Assembly: GCA_002393835.1 (NCBI GenBank)
Contig: DGTW01000005.1
Location: 1-5,067 of the forward strand
Source of the DNA: Treponema sp. UBA4326
GTDB taxonomy: Bacteria > Spirochaetota > Spirochaetia > Treponematales > Treponemataceae
Length of the DNA: 5,067 nucleotides
Reading direction: 5' to 3'
Part shown: positions 1 to 5,067 of the stretch, piece by piece
Layout of the letters: each line of letters opens with the position of its first letter
Numbering within the stretch: the stretch's first letter is position 1
The notes under the pieces: model-generated
What the model saw: only the letters and a program-made list of their open reading frames with translations
Database searches by the model: none
What the model was told of the DNA's origin: nothing
Program-made: the position numbers and the translations under genes

Positions 1-129
1 GCACTTTCGTTGTCGTGCTTGTTTGCTATCCGCACTTCCGCTGTCGCTTCATTGCTACGCTCACACAGTTCGTTCCGCAATGCCTGACGGCGGTGCTACA
101 ATCCCTAAGCCGGGGGGGACAAAATTCAA
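1..129. repeat. GC-rich non-coding block with internal repeats, possible dispersed repeat
   Basis: This block lies just past the stop of the small AT-rich gene. By hand count the first 120 bases are about 57 percent GC, against about 27 percent in that neighbour. Bases 1-15 and 32-46 are imperfect direct repeats (GCACTTTCGTTGTCG and GCACTTCCGCTGTCG, 13 of 15 identical, both differences T/C). TGCTAC occurs at 53-58 and 94-99. CATTGC at 50-55 and GCAATG at 77-82 form a 6-bp inverted repeat, with a possible inner ACG/CGT pairing. A run of seven G lies at 112-118. No reading frame here has a start with a ribosome-binding site. The composition and repeat content suggest an intergenic dispersed repeat or the end of a mobile unit, but a second full copy is not in the window, so this is inference. 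Confidence 0.4.
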
Positions 130-687
130 TTATGATCTCACTTGTATTCCCAATTCTTTTGATATTTTTTCTTTTTCGGTCGTAGTAAGTTCTTCCATCT
201 CATCTTCATCAATTTTAGTGAAATCTATTGGAAAATTTCCCTCATCATATAGACTAACAATAATTCCTTTTCTCGTATTACTGTCTTTCTTCAAGATTTC
301 GTAACCATATAACTGTACAAAAAAAGAATTCTCGTCATTCATTTTATCAATATATTTACTAAATGAACTTTTTATTTCTGAAAATGTTTTATCATCAAAA
401 ACCTGTGTATAAAATCCAACAAAACTCAAACGAGAATCAAGTCTATTATCTTTTTCCTCTATAAAGATTCTTATATTATTTGCAATAAAATCCCAAATTT
501 TTCCAGTTTTCGTTTCAAAATCGAAAATATAAAATTTGTGTGGAAACTGTTGTTTTTCGTCTGTCTTATAGTTGCTGTATTTAGATATTTTTTTGCAATT
601 ACATTCTTCCTTCAGAAGACCAAATAATTTTTCTAATGGCACACAATTAAACAATCCATAAATAGTATCAAACGGTGCTTTTTTCAT
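130..687 (-). CDS. Hypothetical cytoplasmic protein, 185 aa, AT-rich orphan
   Basis: I do not recognise this family. The ATG at 687 is chosen because GAGGAG lies six bases upstream; the longer frame starts at a TTG at 705 that precedes that Shine-Dalgarno sequence. The protein has no signal peptide, no membrane segment and no lipobox, so it is probably cytoplasmic. It is rich in Lys, Asp, Glu, Phe and Ile, with three Cys near the N-terminus (15, 29, 31, the last two as CNC). Residues 51-150 look like alternating strands and helices (KFYIFDFETK, SFFVQLYGYE, GIIVSLYDEG). The C-terminus from about 158 is very acidic and then helical. The gene is about 27 percent GC, far below the lipoprotein genes upstream, which suggests a different origin. 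It may be cotranscribed with the CsgG-like gene if the stem-loop at 725-752 is read through. It may also be an immunity-type or regulatory orphan, but nothing in the sequence decides this. Confidence 0.8.
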   Translation of the reverse strand: MKKAPFDTIYGLFNCVPLEKLFGLLKEECNCKKISKYSNYKTDEKQQFPHKFYIFDFETKTGKIWDFIANNIRIFIEEKDNRLDSRLSFVGFYTQVFDDKTFSEIKSSFSKYIDKMNDENSFFVQLYGYEILKKDSNTRKGIIVSLYDEGNFPIDFTKIDEDEMEELTTTEKEKISKELGIQVRS

Positions 688-693
688 ATTTTT

Positions 694-699
694 CTCCTC
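694..699 (-). promoter_or_regulatory. Ribosome-binding site of the AT-rich orphan gene
   Basis: Read on the minus strand, GAGGAG is followed by AAAAAT and then ATG AAA AAA. The six-base spacer fixes the start at 687 rather than at the upstream TTG at 705, which would put the Shine-Dalgarno sequence inside the coding region. Confidence 0.8.
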
Positions 700-724
700 A
701 CACAAAAATTAACTCTCTCCGACT

Positions 725-752
725 ACCCGCCATGCAAAAATGCACGGCAGAT
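725..752 (-). terminator. Strong stem-loop after the CsgG-like gene, terminator or mRNA stabiliser
   Basis: On the minus strand a 12-bp stem (arms 752-741 and 736-725) closes a TTTT loop. It begins 9 bases after the stop codon of the CsgG-like gene. Three pairs are G-U wobbles in the minus-strand RNA. In the plus-strand RNA the same positions are A-C mismatches, so the structure is clearly better on the minus strand. The minus strand has a run of six A before the stem but no T tract directly after it; the next T run is at 705-709. This makes it a weak intrinsic terminator by the usual rules. It could instead protect the 3' end of the upstream message or attenuate expression of the small downstream gene. 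A T6 run follows the stem on the plus strand, but no plus-strand gene needs a terminator here. Confidence 0.5.
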
Positions 753-761
753 TTTTTGGGT

Positions 762-2177
762 TTATTGCTCTTTTGCCCACTCGTTGTATTCTTCAAGTGT
801 CATGAAGGTAACATTACCCGAATAATCGAATCTCCATTGCATGGGTCTAAATTCAAACATTGAATCATCTGGCAAATCAGATAAATTTACGGTCATATCA
901 ATCGGTTTAAATTGATTGTCATCAAAATAGCGATTTTGAGGCTTCACATTGAAATCTGCCGAGTGTACACCAAGTCGAATACTACCATTCTTTATTCGAT
1001 AATCTGTATTGTCATACAAGCCATACTCTAAAGTACCATTGTCGCCATAAATACAATAAAAAACTCCCGAATTGTCTTGTGAAAGTGGCGAAAGATTTCT
1101 TGTATTTACATTTCGAGTCCAATATTCATTTGCTTTATTTGCCTTAGTCTTTTCCCACTCGGTCAAGACTTGTTTTGCTACAAGTACTGTGTGACGGTTC
1201 AAGACTAACTTTGCGCCGGGCAATCCAGTAAGTTTTACGCTTTTATTGTCGCTCGAAAGTTCAGATTTTATGTTGGAAAAATCATAGACTAGTATCACGC
1301 TATTTTTAGCAGCATATCCTGCCAAATCTTTGAGTATTTTTTCCCATTTTGCTTTTTGCTCTTCACCATACTTAGCTTTTGCCTTCAAGTCGCTTATGTC
1401 ACTGCCTGAAAAACTTCCGTCAAGCATCTTACTCATAGAAATACGAGCTTCCTTGCTTGTTGATGAATCTTTCTGTGCTTCCGCATAGAATGCAAGTGCT
1501 TCAATCAGATTGTCTGCCTTTTCAGCAGCCGCACCTTTTGCAAGCGATTTTGTTGCGTTCAAGGATTTTTTATCAGTTTTAGCAAGCTGCGTTTTTTCTT
1601 TTTCAGTCAAGCCGATTCCAAGTCCGCCAAGCAATTCTGTGATAATTGCACGAACGCTTGTTCCGTCCTCAATTTCTTTTGTGCCAGCCCTGTCGTTGTA
1701 AGCAGCCTTGATTTCATTCGTGGTGATGTCTATTGCACGGAAGTTTAGTTCGTATGAAGTCGAAAGAGCCGTGATGGAGCCAAAAACAGCGTACTGAGCG
1801 TTTGTCATCTGTCCGAGTTGAACGGCATTTTCTTCGGTGTAAAAGCCAGTCTCACCAAGTTCCTGCTCAGCCTTTGTCAAATCTTCGTTGGCACGGTCAA
1901 GAACGGTCATTTTTGAATACTTTGCAAGATTTCCAGTAATTGAATCCTGAAAGAACTGTGGCATCCAGCTTTCAGATTTTCCGCCATTTCGTACTTCCGG
2001 GGCTGTGACGGCAATCACAAGACCTGCACCTTTGTATAAATTTTTGTCTGATTTCGTTTCTTTTACAGATGATGACTTTTCTGTCGTTGGAGCAGCCTCA
2101 CTTACTTCCGCAGTTGAGCCGCATGAGGACAAAAAAATCATCATCACAGAAAATAATGCGACGATGATTTTTTTCAT
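762..2177 (-). CDS. CsgG-like outer-membrane-associated lipoprotein, 471 aa, with long C-terminal extension
   Basis: Residues 1-18 are a lipoprotein signal with lipobox LSSC and lipidated Cys19, followed by GST and a Ser/Thr/Lys/Glu linker to about residue 47. Residues 50-190 resemble the CsgG/HfaB (also LpoB/TolB-N-like) fold. They include LVIAVTAPEV, TVLDRANEDLTKAEQELG at 91-108, LGQMTNAQYAVFGSIT at 121-136 and YELNFRAIDITTNEI at 142-156, which match the family pattern of a D/E-R-x-N helix, a GxLxxAxYxxxGxI step and a strand ending in D-x-TxEI. Residues about 210-252 form a TPR-like helical pair. Residues 290-471 look strand-rich and match nothing I know. CsgG itself is about 277 aa, so this protein is much longer. 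In CsgG the family forms an outer-membrane export pore; other members are periplasmic activators or scaffolds, so pore function is not shown. ATG 2177 has AGGAG six bases upstream. The gene lies 9 nt after the LPP20-like lipoprotein gene and is probably translationally linked to it. GC drops from about 45 percent in the 5' part to about 34 percent in the 3' part. Confidence 0.8.
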   Translation of the reverse strand: MKKIIVALFSVMMIFLSSCGSTAEVSEAAPTTEKSSSVKETKSDKNLYKGAGLVIAVTAPEVRNGGKSESWMPQFFQDSITGNLAKYSKMTVLDRANEDLTKAEQELGETGFYTEENAVQLGQMTNAQYAVFGSITALSTSYELNFRAIDITTNEIKAAYNDRAGTKEIEDGTSVRAIITELLGGLGIGLTEKEKTQLAKTDKKSLNATKSLAKGAAAEKADNLIEALAFYAEAQKDSSTSKEARISMSKMLDGSFSGSDISDLKAKAKYGEEQKAKWEKILKDLAGYAAKNSVILVYDFSNIKSELSSDNKSVKLTGLPGAKLVLNRHTVLVAKQVLTEWEKTKANKANEYWTRNVNTRNLSPLSQDNSGVFYCIYGDNGTLEYGLYDNTDYRIKNGSIRLGVHSADFNVKPQNRYFDDNQFKPIDMTVNLSDLPDDSMFEFRPMQWRFDYSGNVTFMTLEEYNEWAKEQ

Positions 2178-2183
2178 TTAATT

Positions 2184-2189
2184 CTCCTA
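2184..2189 (-). promoter_or_regulatory. Ribosome-binding site overlapping the upstream stop codon
   Basis: On the minus strand TAGGAG serves twice: TAG (2189-2187) ends the LPP20-like lipoprotein gene, and AGGAG (2188-2184) is the Shine-Dalgarno sequence for the CsgG-like gene, six bases before its ATG. A ribosome ending the first gene therefore sits on the initiation site of the next, which favours coupled translation and near-equal production of the two proteins. Confidence 0.8.
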
Positions 2190-3206
2190 GTTGAACAAGA
2201 TTGATGCTGCAAGTGCCTCGGCATCAGCCCATTCTTTGTCTGCACCAGTTACAGTTGCCGCAGACTGGTAAACGGGGCTGCCAGAAAGGTAAGCTGCTTT
2301 TGTCGCATCTGCTACGGCTTCGGTCTTCTTTACGCTGGCATCAGCTGCAATTTTTGTGCGTTCTGTCTTTGCGTTCTGCATGATTTTTGCAAGTTCCTGC
2401 TCTGCTGCGGCTTTCTGCTGTGCCGGTGCAAGTGAAGCCTGAACATCAGCCATCTTTTTATTGATTTCGGCCTTCTGTTTTGCTTCTTCCTGGCTCATAA
2501 CAGTCGGGAATCGGGCATCATGCATCATCTCGCTTACCAAACCTTTTACAAAATCTTGTTCAGGGCTGAGCTCGTCTGCAACACCACCCAAAACCTGTTT
2601 GACATATTTCGCAGTTGTCTGAGCCCATGTATTTGCTGGAATCTGGTAAATCTGATAGACGATATAGCTTGTCTTTTTCTCACCAGAAACAGGGTCAACT
2701 TCAACAACCTGCTGCCAATATTCTGTTGCTTTCTGATGTCCTGTTATCTCTGCATTTGACTGAGTTTTTGTGACTTCCTCAATCGCCTGTCGGGTTGCAT
2801 CACTCAAATTGCCAGAGCGAGCCTGTTCTGCCGCATAAACATTGACTGATTGCTGAAGTTCTCGTGCAATTGTTCGGGCATAAGCCATATCCGCTCGCAT
2901 TGTTGCAGAGCGAACATCCGCACCAGTTCCAGTTGAACGACGGTAAACATCGCCGTCCTTCTTTTTGAAAGCAGAAATATACGCAGAAAAATCACCTCGA
3001 ACAGCAGGAGCAAGCCAAGCCGGGGTTGCTTCTGTTCCAAGAGTTCGTCCGTCCCAGTCAACAACGACAGTCTCTTTTCCTGCAACAGTTACGCCAGAGT
3101 TTGACGCAGGCTTTGTACTCACATTTGAAGCCACATTACTTGTACTTCCGCAGCTTGTCGCCATAAGTGCCGCAATCGCAGCAAATCCAATCAAAATTTT
3201 TTTCAT
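2187..3206 (-). CDS. LPP20-like lipoprotein with C-terminal coiled coil, 339 aa
   Basis: The start is ATG 3206, with GGAGG five bases upstream; the longer frame begins at a TTG at 3218 that overlaps this Shine-Dalgarno sequence. Residues 1-18 are a lipoprotein signal (MATS before Cys19), again followed by GST as in the CsgG-like neighbour. A Ser/Asn/Val-rich linker leads to residues about 58-200. These contain TPAWL at 61-65, a charged helix with RADMAYARTIARELQQSVN at 104-122, and SNAEITGHQKATEYWQQV then YIVYQIYQIP at 150-190. This resembles LPP20-type domains: PxWl, an Ala-rich helix with an AR..A..EL pattern, then strands. Residues about 238-306 are a long Ala/Lys/Glu/Gln helix, probably a coiled coil for oligomerisation. 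The protein probably acts on the periplasmic face of an envelope membrane with the CsgG-like protein. The gene is about 50 percent GC, the highest of the five. The exact family is not certain. Confidence 0.75.
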   Translation of the reverse strand: MKKILIGFAAIAALMATSCGSTSNVASNVSTKPASNSGVTVAGKETVVVDWDGRTLGTEATPAWLAPAVRGDFSAYISAFKKKDGDVYRRSTGTGADVRSATMRADMAYARTIARELQQSVNVYAAEQARSGNLSDATRQAIEEVTKTQSNAEITGHQKATEYWQQVVEVDPVSGEKKTSYIVYQIYQIPANTWAQTTAKYVKQVLGGVADELSPEQDFVKGLVSEMMHDARFPTVMSQEEAKQKAEINKKMADVQASLAPAQQKAAAEQELAKIMQNAKTERTKIAADASVKKTEAVADATKAAYLSGSPVYQSAATVTGADKEWADAEALAASILFN

Positions 3207-3211
3207 ATTTT

Positions 3212-3216
3212 CCTCC
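3212..3216 (-). promoter_or_regulatory. Ribosome-binding site of the LPP20-like lipoprotein gene
   Basis: GGAGG on the minus strand is followed by AAAAT and ATG AAA AAA at 3206. This is a near-consensus Shine-Dalgarno sequence and shows that the in-frame TTG at 3218, which overlaps it, is not the start. Confidence 0.85.
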
Positions 3217-3232
3217 AAAATATTTTATGCCG

Positions 3233-4183
3233 TTAAAAGGCTAGTTCACTTTGTAAAGATTTTTGAATCTCTTCTGCAACTGCAGAAAAAGCCCGTTGTT
3301 TTGCAACAGCTTCGTTCTTTGCCCCGATTTTTTTAAGCTGCCTGCTTACCGAATAAATCACTTCGCCAGCCTTTTCAATTTGAATCGTAAAAGATGGCGT
3401 GAAGAATGTTCCAGCAGGGAGAGTTTGTTTGTTCTCAGAGATTTCTACAGAACAAAGATATTCTGCGTTTTCATTTAGAGTTTTTATTCCAATTTTTGAG
3501 AAAATTTCTTTGACAGATTTTGAAACCCGATCCTCGTAATCCGAAGAAACTTTTACAGAAACAGAAGAACTTTTTGCTATTTTTCGGATTGTAGCCTCAA
3601 TGTCAGAGATTTTGTTACGAGTTCCACCATATTTTTCAGCACGGTCAGAATTCAAAATCATTGCAAAATCTAGTTTTTTAATCAGTTCGCTTTGTTTTGC
3701 TTCTTTTGAAGCCCTCGAAAGTCCGATGATTTTAGAAAGGTTGTCCGATTGAGAAATTGCATTTTCATAGAATTGCTCAAAACTCTGCACGGAATCCTCA
3801 ATTTTCGGCTCATAAATCCGCCAGGCTTCCTCACGGTCAATGTATGCCGTCACTTCGTATTGTTTTTGCTTTTTGTCAAACCTTGGCTTCGTATAATGAA
3901 CCGCAAAAAGTTCAGTCTGAGAATTGACAAAAACTTCTTCGGTCATTGTGCTGTTTGCGCCTGCATTTGTAACCGTCGTTCGTTCCTCAGCCTTGACTTC
4001 TATGTTCATCTGAAAGAACTTTGAAATTGCAGCAAGAGCGGCATTCTCAGCAGACTCTTTTGTCGTTCCATAACCAGTTTGAGCAATGTAAGATGGATTA
4101 ATAAGAAAATCTTCCGCAAATGCAGACTGTCCTGCAATCAAAAAGATCGATATTGATACTAGAAAAATTGTGATTCGTTTCAT
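3233..4183 (-). CDS. Sec-exported LPP20/FlgT-like periplasmic protein, 316 aa
   Basis: Residues 1-23 are a classical Sec signal: KR, then a hydrophobic core, then QSAFA before Glu24. This fits signal peptidase I cleavage after Ala23, and no lipobox Cys is present, so the mature protein is probably soluble in the periplasm. Residues 36-58 (GYGTTKESAENAALAAISKF) carry the LPP20/FlgT-N type motif G-x-G-x-T-x-x-x-A-x-x-x-A. Strands follow to about 125, including YEVTAYIDREEAWRIYEP. Residues 130-175 are helical and charged. A second domain from about 195 to 316 has an SSSVSVKV strand, AEYLCSVEISENK, FTIQIEKAGEVIYSVSRQLKKIG and a final Ala-rich helix, a TolB/FlgT-middle-like order. One Cys is present, at 244. 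The gene precedes the two lipoprotein genes in the same direction with a 26-nt gap. The start codon has only a weak AGG six bases upstream. A role as periplasmic partner of the lipoproteins is inference. Confidence 0.75.
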   Translation of the reverse strand: MKRITIFLVSISIFLIAGQSAFAEDFLINPSYIAQTGYGTTKESAENAALAAISKFFQMNIEVKAEERTTVTNAGANSTMTEEVFVNSQTELFAVHYTKPRFDKKQKQYEVTAYIDREEAWRIYEPKIEDSVQSFEQFYENAISQSDNLSKIIGLSRASKEAKQSELIKKLDFAMILNSDRAEKYGGTRNKISDIEATIRKIAKSSSVSVKVSSDYEDRVSKSVKEIFSKIGIKTLNENAEYLCSVEISENKQTLPAGTFFTPSFTIQIEKAGEVIYSVSRQLKKIGAKNEAVAKQRAFSAVAEEIQKSLQSELAF

Positions 4184-4236
4184 TTTTTACCTGGGTTTCA
4201 AACTTTTCTTTTTCTATTCCAAAAAAAGGAAATCAA
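4184..4236 (-). other. Short AT-rich intergenic gap, no clear promoter or terminator
   Basis: These 53 bases separate the truncated first gene from the exported protein gene. The minus strand holds a run of seven T (4221-4227) bounded by TTCC and GGAA, giving at most a 4-bp stem, too weak for an intrinsic terminator. No convincing -35/-10 pair was found: TTGATT occurs near the upstream stop but no TATAAT-like box lies at the right distance. The only useful element is a weak AGG Shine-Dalgarno at 4190-4192. Cotranscription of the two genes is therefore possible. Confidence 0.45.
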
Positions 4237-5067
4237 TTACAAATCATCAAGGCCATCGAGAGTATTTTCTTTATATTCGTTATATGCATCATTTTTAAGA
4301 TTTTCCTCAGTTCTTAATAGCTGTTCAAGGAAATCTTCGAAATGCTTTTGAACTTTCTTGTAGTTGCCAAATTCAAGCAGCGTTTGAAGGCTAAGACCTT
4401 CGCTAACCTGTTGTTCTGGTTTCTGAATAATCATAATGCCGGATGATATTTCTTGCTTTTCATCTACATAACGCAGTTCCAAACGAGTTCCAATTTCAGC
4501 ATACGGATAAAAATTGAATATCATTGATTTTGCCTCACCTGAATCCGTATACTTTCTATATTCCAAATGAACAGCTTCGCTTCGTTCTGGTTCTTTTGAG
4601 TTCCGTGTCCGAGGAATTATATACGAACCGAGATAAAGTCGTATCTCATATCCATCACCTTCATACATTCTGCTATATTCTGTCGCCAAATAATTATCAA
4701 GCCCTTCCAATAAACTTCTATAGCAAGAATCTAAATTATATTCGACGAATGGTGAGTCTATTCCAGCTTCATACAAGATTTTTTTCGATTCCTTTTCAAT
4801 CTCTTCTGAATCATAAGCAGCGGTAAATGACAATGGACGGGAGAAAACATCAAGCCATTTTTCCATCAATCGATCAAAAATTTCCATGTCGTCACTTTTT
4901 AGTTTTGCAGCTTTCAGAACATGCTCTGGCATGACATCACCGAGATTTGGAAGATTTTTTATCTTCTTTTTTGGCTTTTGCTCACCACCATTTTCTTTTT
5001 GTTCAGTTTTCTTTTTTTCTCGAGCCAAGCGTTTAGCTTCTTTTGCCGCAGCAATTTTTTCTGAAAT
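4237..5067 (-). CDS. Unrecognised soluble protein with Lys-rich N-terminal tail, 5' end outside window
   Basis: The frame is open to the right window edge, with 276 residues visible. A TTG at 5028 is in frame, but 13 further codons (ISEKIAAAKEAKR) continue upstream without a stop and keep the same charged helical character, so the gene is treated as truncated at its 5' end. The first 37 visible residues are a Lys/Glu/Ala-rich tail, which is probably helical at the start and then disordered (EKKKTEQKENGGEQKPKKK). It is followed by LPNLGDVMPEHVLKAAKLK. Residues about 60-135 are mostly helical. Residues 139-215 form a strand-rich part (EIRLYLGSYIIPR, SMIFNFYPYAEIGTRLELRY, SGIMIIQKP). Residues 228-262 are helical and the end is acidic (LDGLDDL). 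No signal peptide or membrane segment is visible, so it is probably cytoplasmic, although the true N-terminus is unseen. The family is unknown to me. It lies 53 nt before the exported protein gene. Confidence 0.75.
   Translation of the reverse strand: MSEKIAAAKEAKRLAREKKKTEQKENGGEQKPKKKIKNLPNLGDVMPEHVLKAAKLKSDDMEIFDRLMEKWLDVFSRPLSFTAAYDSEEIEKESKKILYEAGIDSPFVEYNLDSCYRSLLEGLDNYLATEYSRMYEGDGYEIRLYLGSYIIPRTRNSKEPERSEAVHLEYRKYTDSGEAKSMIFNFYPYAEIGTRLELRYVDEKQEISSGIMIIQKPEQQVSEGLSLQTLLEFGNYKKVQKHFEDFLEQLLRTEENLKNDAYNEYKENTLDGLDDL

Noticed and set aside
1..80. Minus-strand open frame from a TTG at 80 to the left window edge (about 26 codons)
   Set aside because: There is no Shine-Dalgarno sequence before the TTG, the frame lies wholly in the repeat-like block, and it is too short to judge.
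1..129. Integron attC site in the GC-rich block
   Set aside because: No GTTRRRY core site was found on either strand, and no integrase is present in the window.
23..304. Plus-strand open frame crossing the GC-rich block and the start of the orphan gene
   Set aside because: It lies antisense to the orphan gene for most of its length, has no ribosome-binding site and encodes low-complexity Ser/Phe-rich sequence.
751..756. Plus-strand terminator made of the stem-loop at 725-750 plus the T6 run
   Set aside because: The plus-strand RNA has three A-C mismatches in the stem, and no plus-strand gene lies upstream.
2804..3085. Minus-strand 93-codon frame inside the LPP20-like lipoprotein gene
   Set aside because: It is a different frame of a gene with a good ribosome-binding site and signal peptide; the product looks like a random translation.
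4204..4236. Intrinsic terminator after the first gene, suggested by the T7 run
   Set aside because: Only a 4-bp AT-containing stem flanks the T run, and no GC-rich stem precedes it.

Overview
The window looks like a chromosomal piece of a low-to-medium GC, Gram-negative-type bacterium with abundant lipoproteins. The style of the genes suggests a spirochaete, most likely Treponema: short MKK-type lipoprotein signals with a loose lipobox, CsgG/LPP20-type envelope proteins and AT-rich spacers. This assignment is inferred from style, since no marker gene is present.

All five convincing genes lie on the minus strand, so transcription runs from high to low coordinates. In transcription order they are: (1) an unrecognised lysine-tailed soluble protein, cut by the right window edge (4237-5067); (2) a Sec-exported periplasmic LPP20-like protein (3233-4183); (3) an LPP20-like lipoprotein with an Ala/Lys/Glu coiled-coil tail (2187-3206); (4) a CsgG-like lipoprotein with a large unassigned C-terminal half (762-2177); (5) a small, very AT-rich cytoplasmic orphan (130-687). 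Genes 2, 3 and 4 are separated by only 26 and 9 nt and form a probable envelope operon. Gene 1 is 53 nt upstream and may belong to it. Gene 5 follows a 74-nt gap that holds a strong stem-loop.

Genes 2-4 are three exported proteins that probably assemble at the outer membrane or in the periplasm. CsgG-like and LPP20-like proteins occur together in curli-type export systems and in flagellar outer-ring systems such as FlgO/FlgP/FlgT of Vibrio. No curlin, CsgE/CsgF or flagellar structural gene is in view, so the substrate or partner is unknown.

The left edge (1-129) has no convincing gene. It is a GC-rich block of about 57 percent GC, next to a gene of about 27 percent GC. It holds an imperfect direct repeat, an inverted repeat and a seven-G run, and may be one copy of a dispersed repeat. 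No tRNA, rRNA, CRISPR array, transposase or integrase gene was seen. Starts were corrected for two genes whose longest open frames begin at TTG codons lying in or just before a Shine-Dalgarno sequence.
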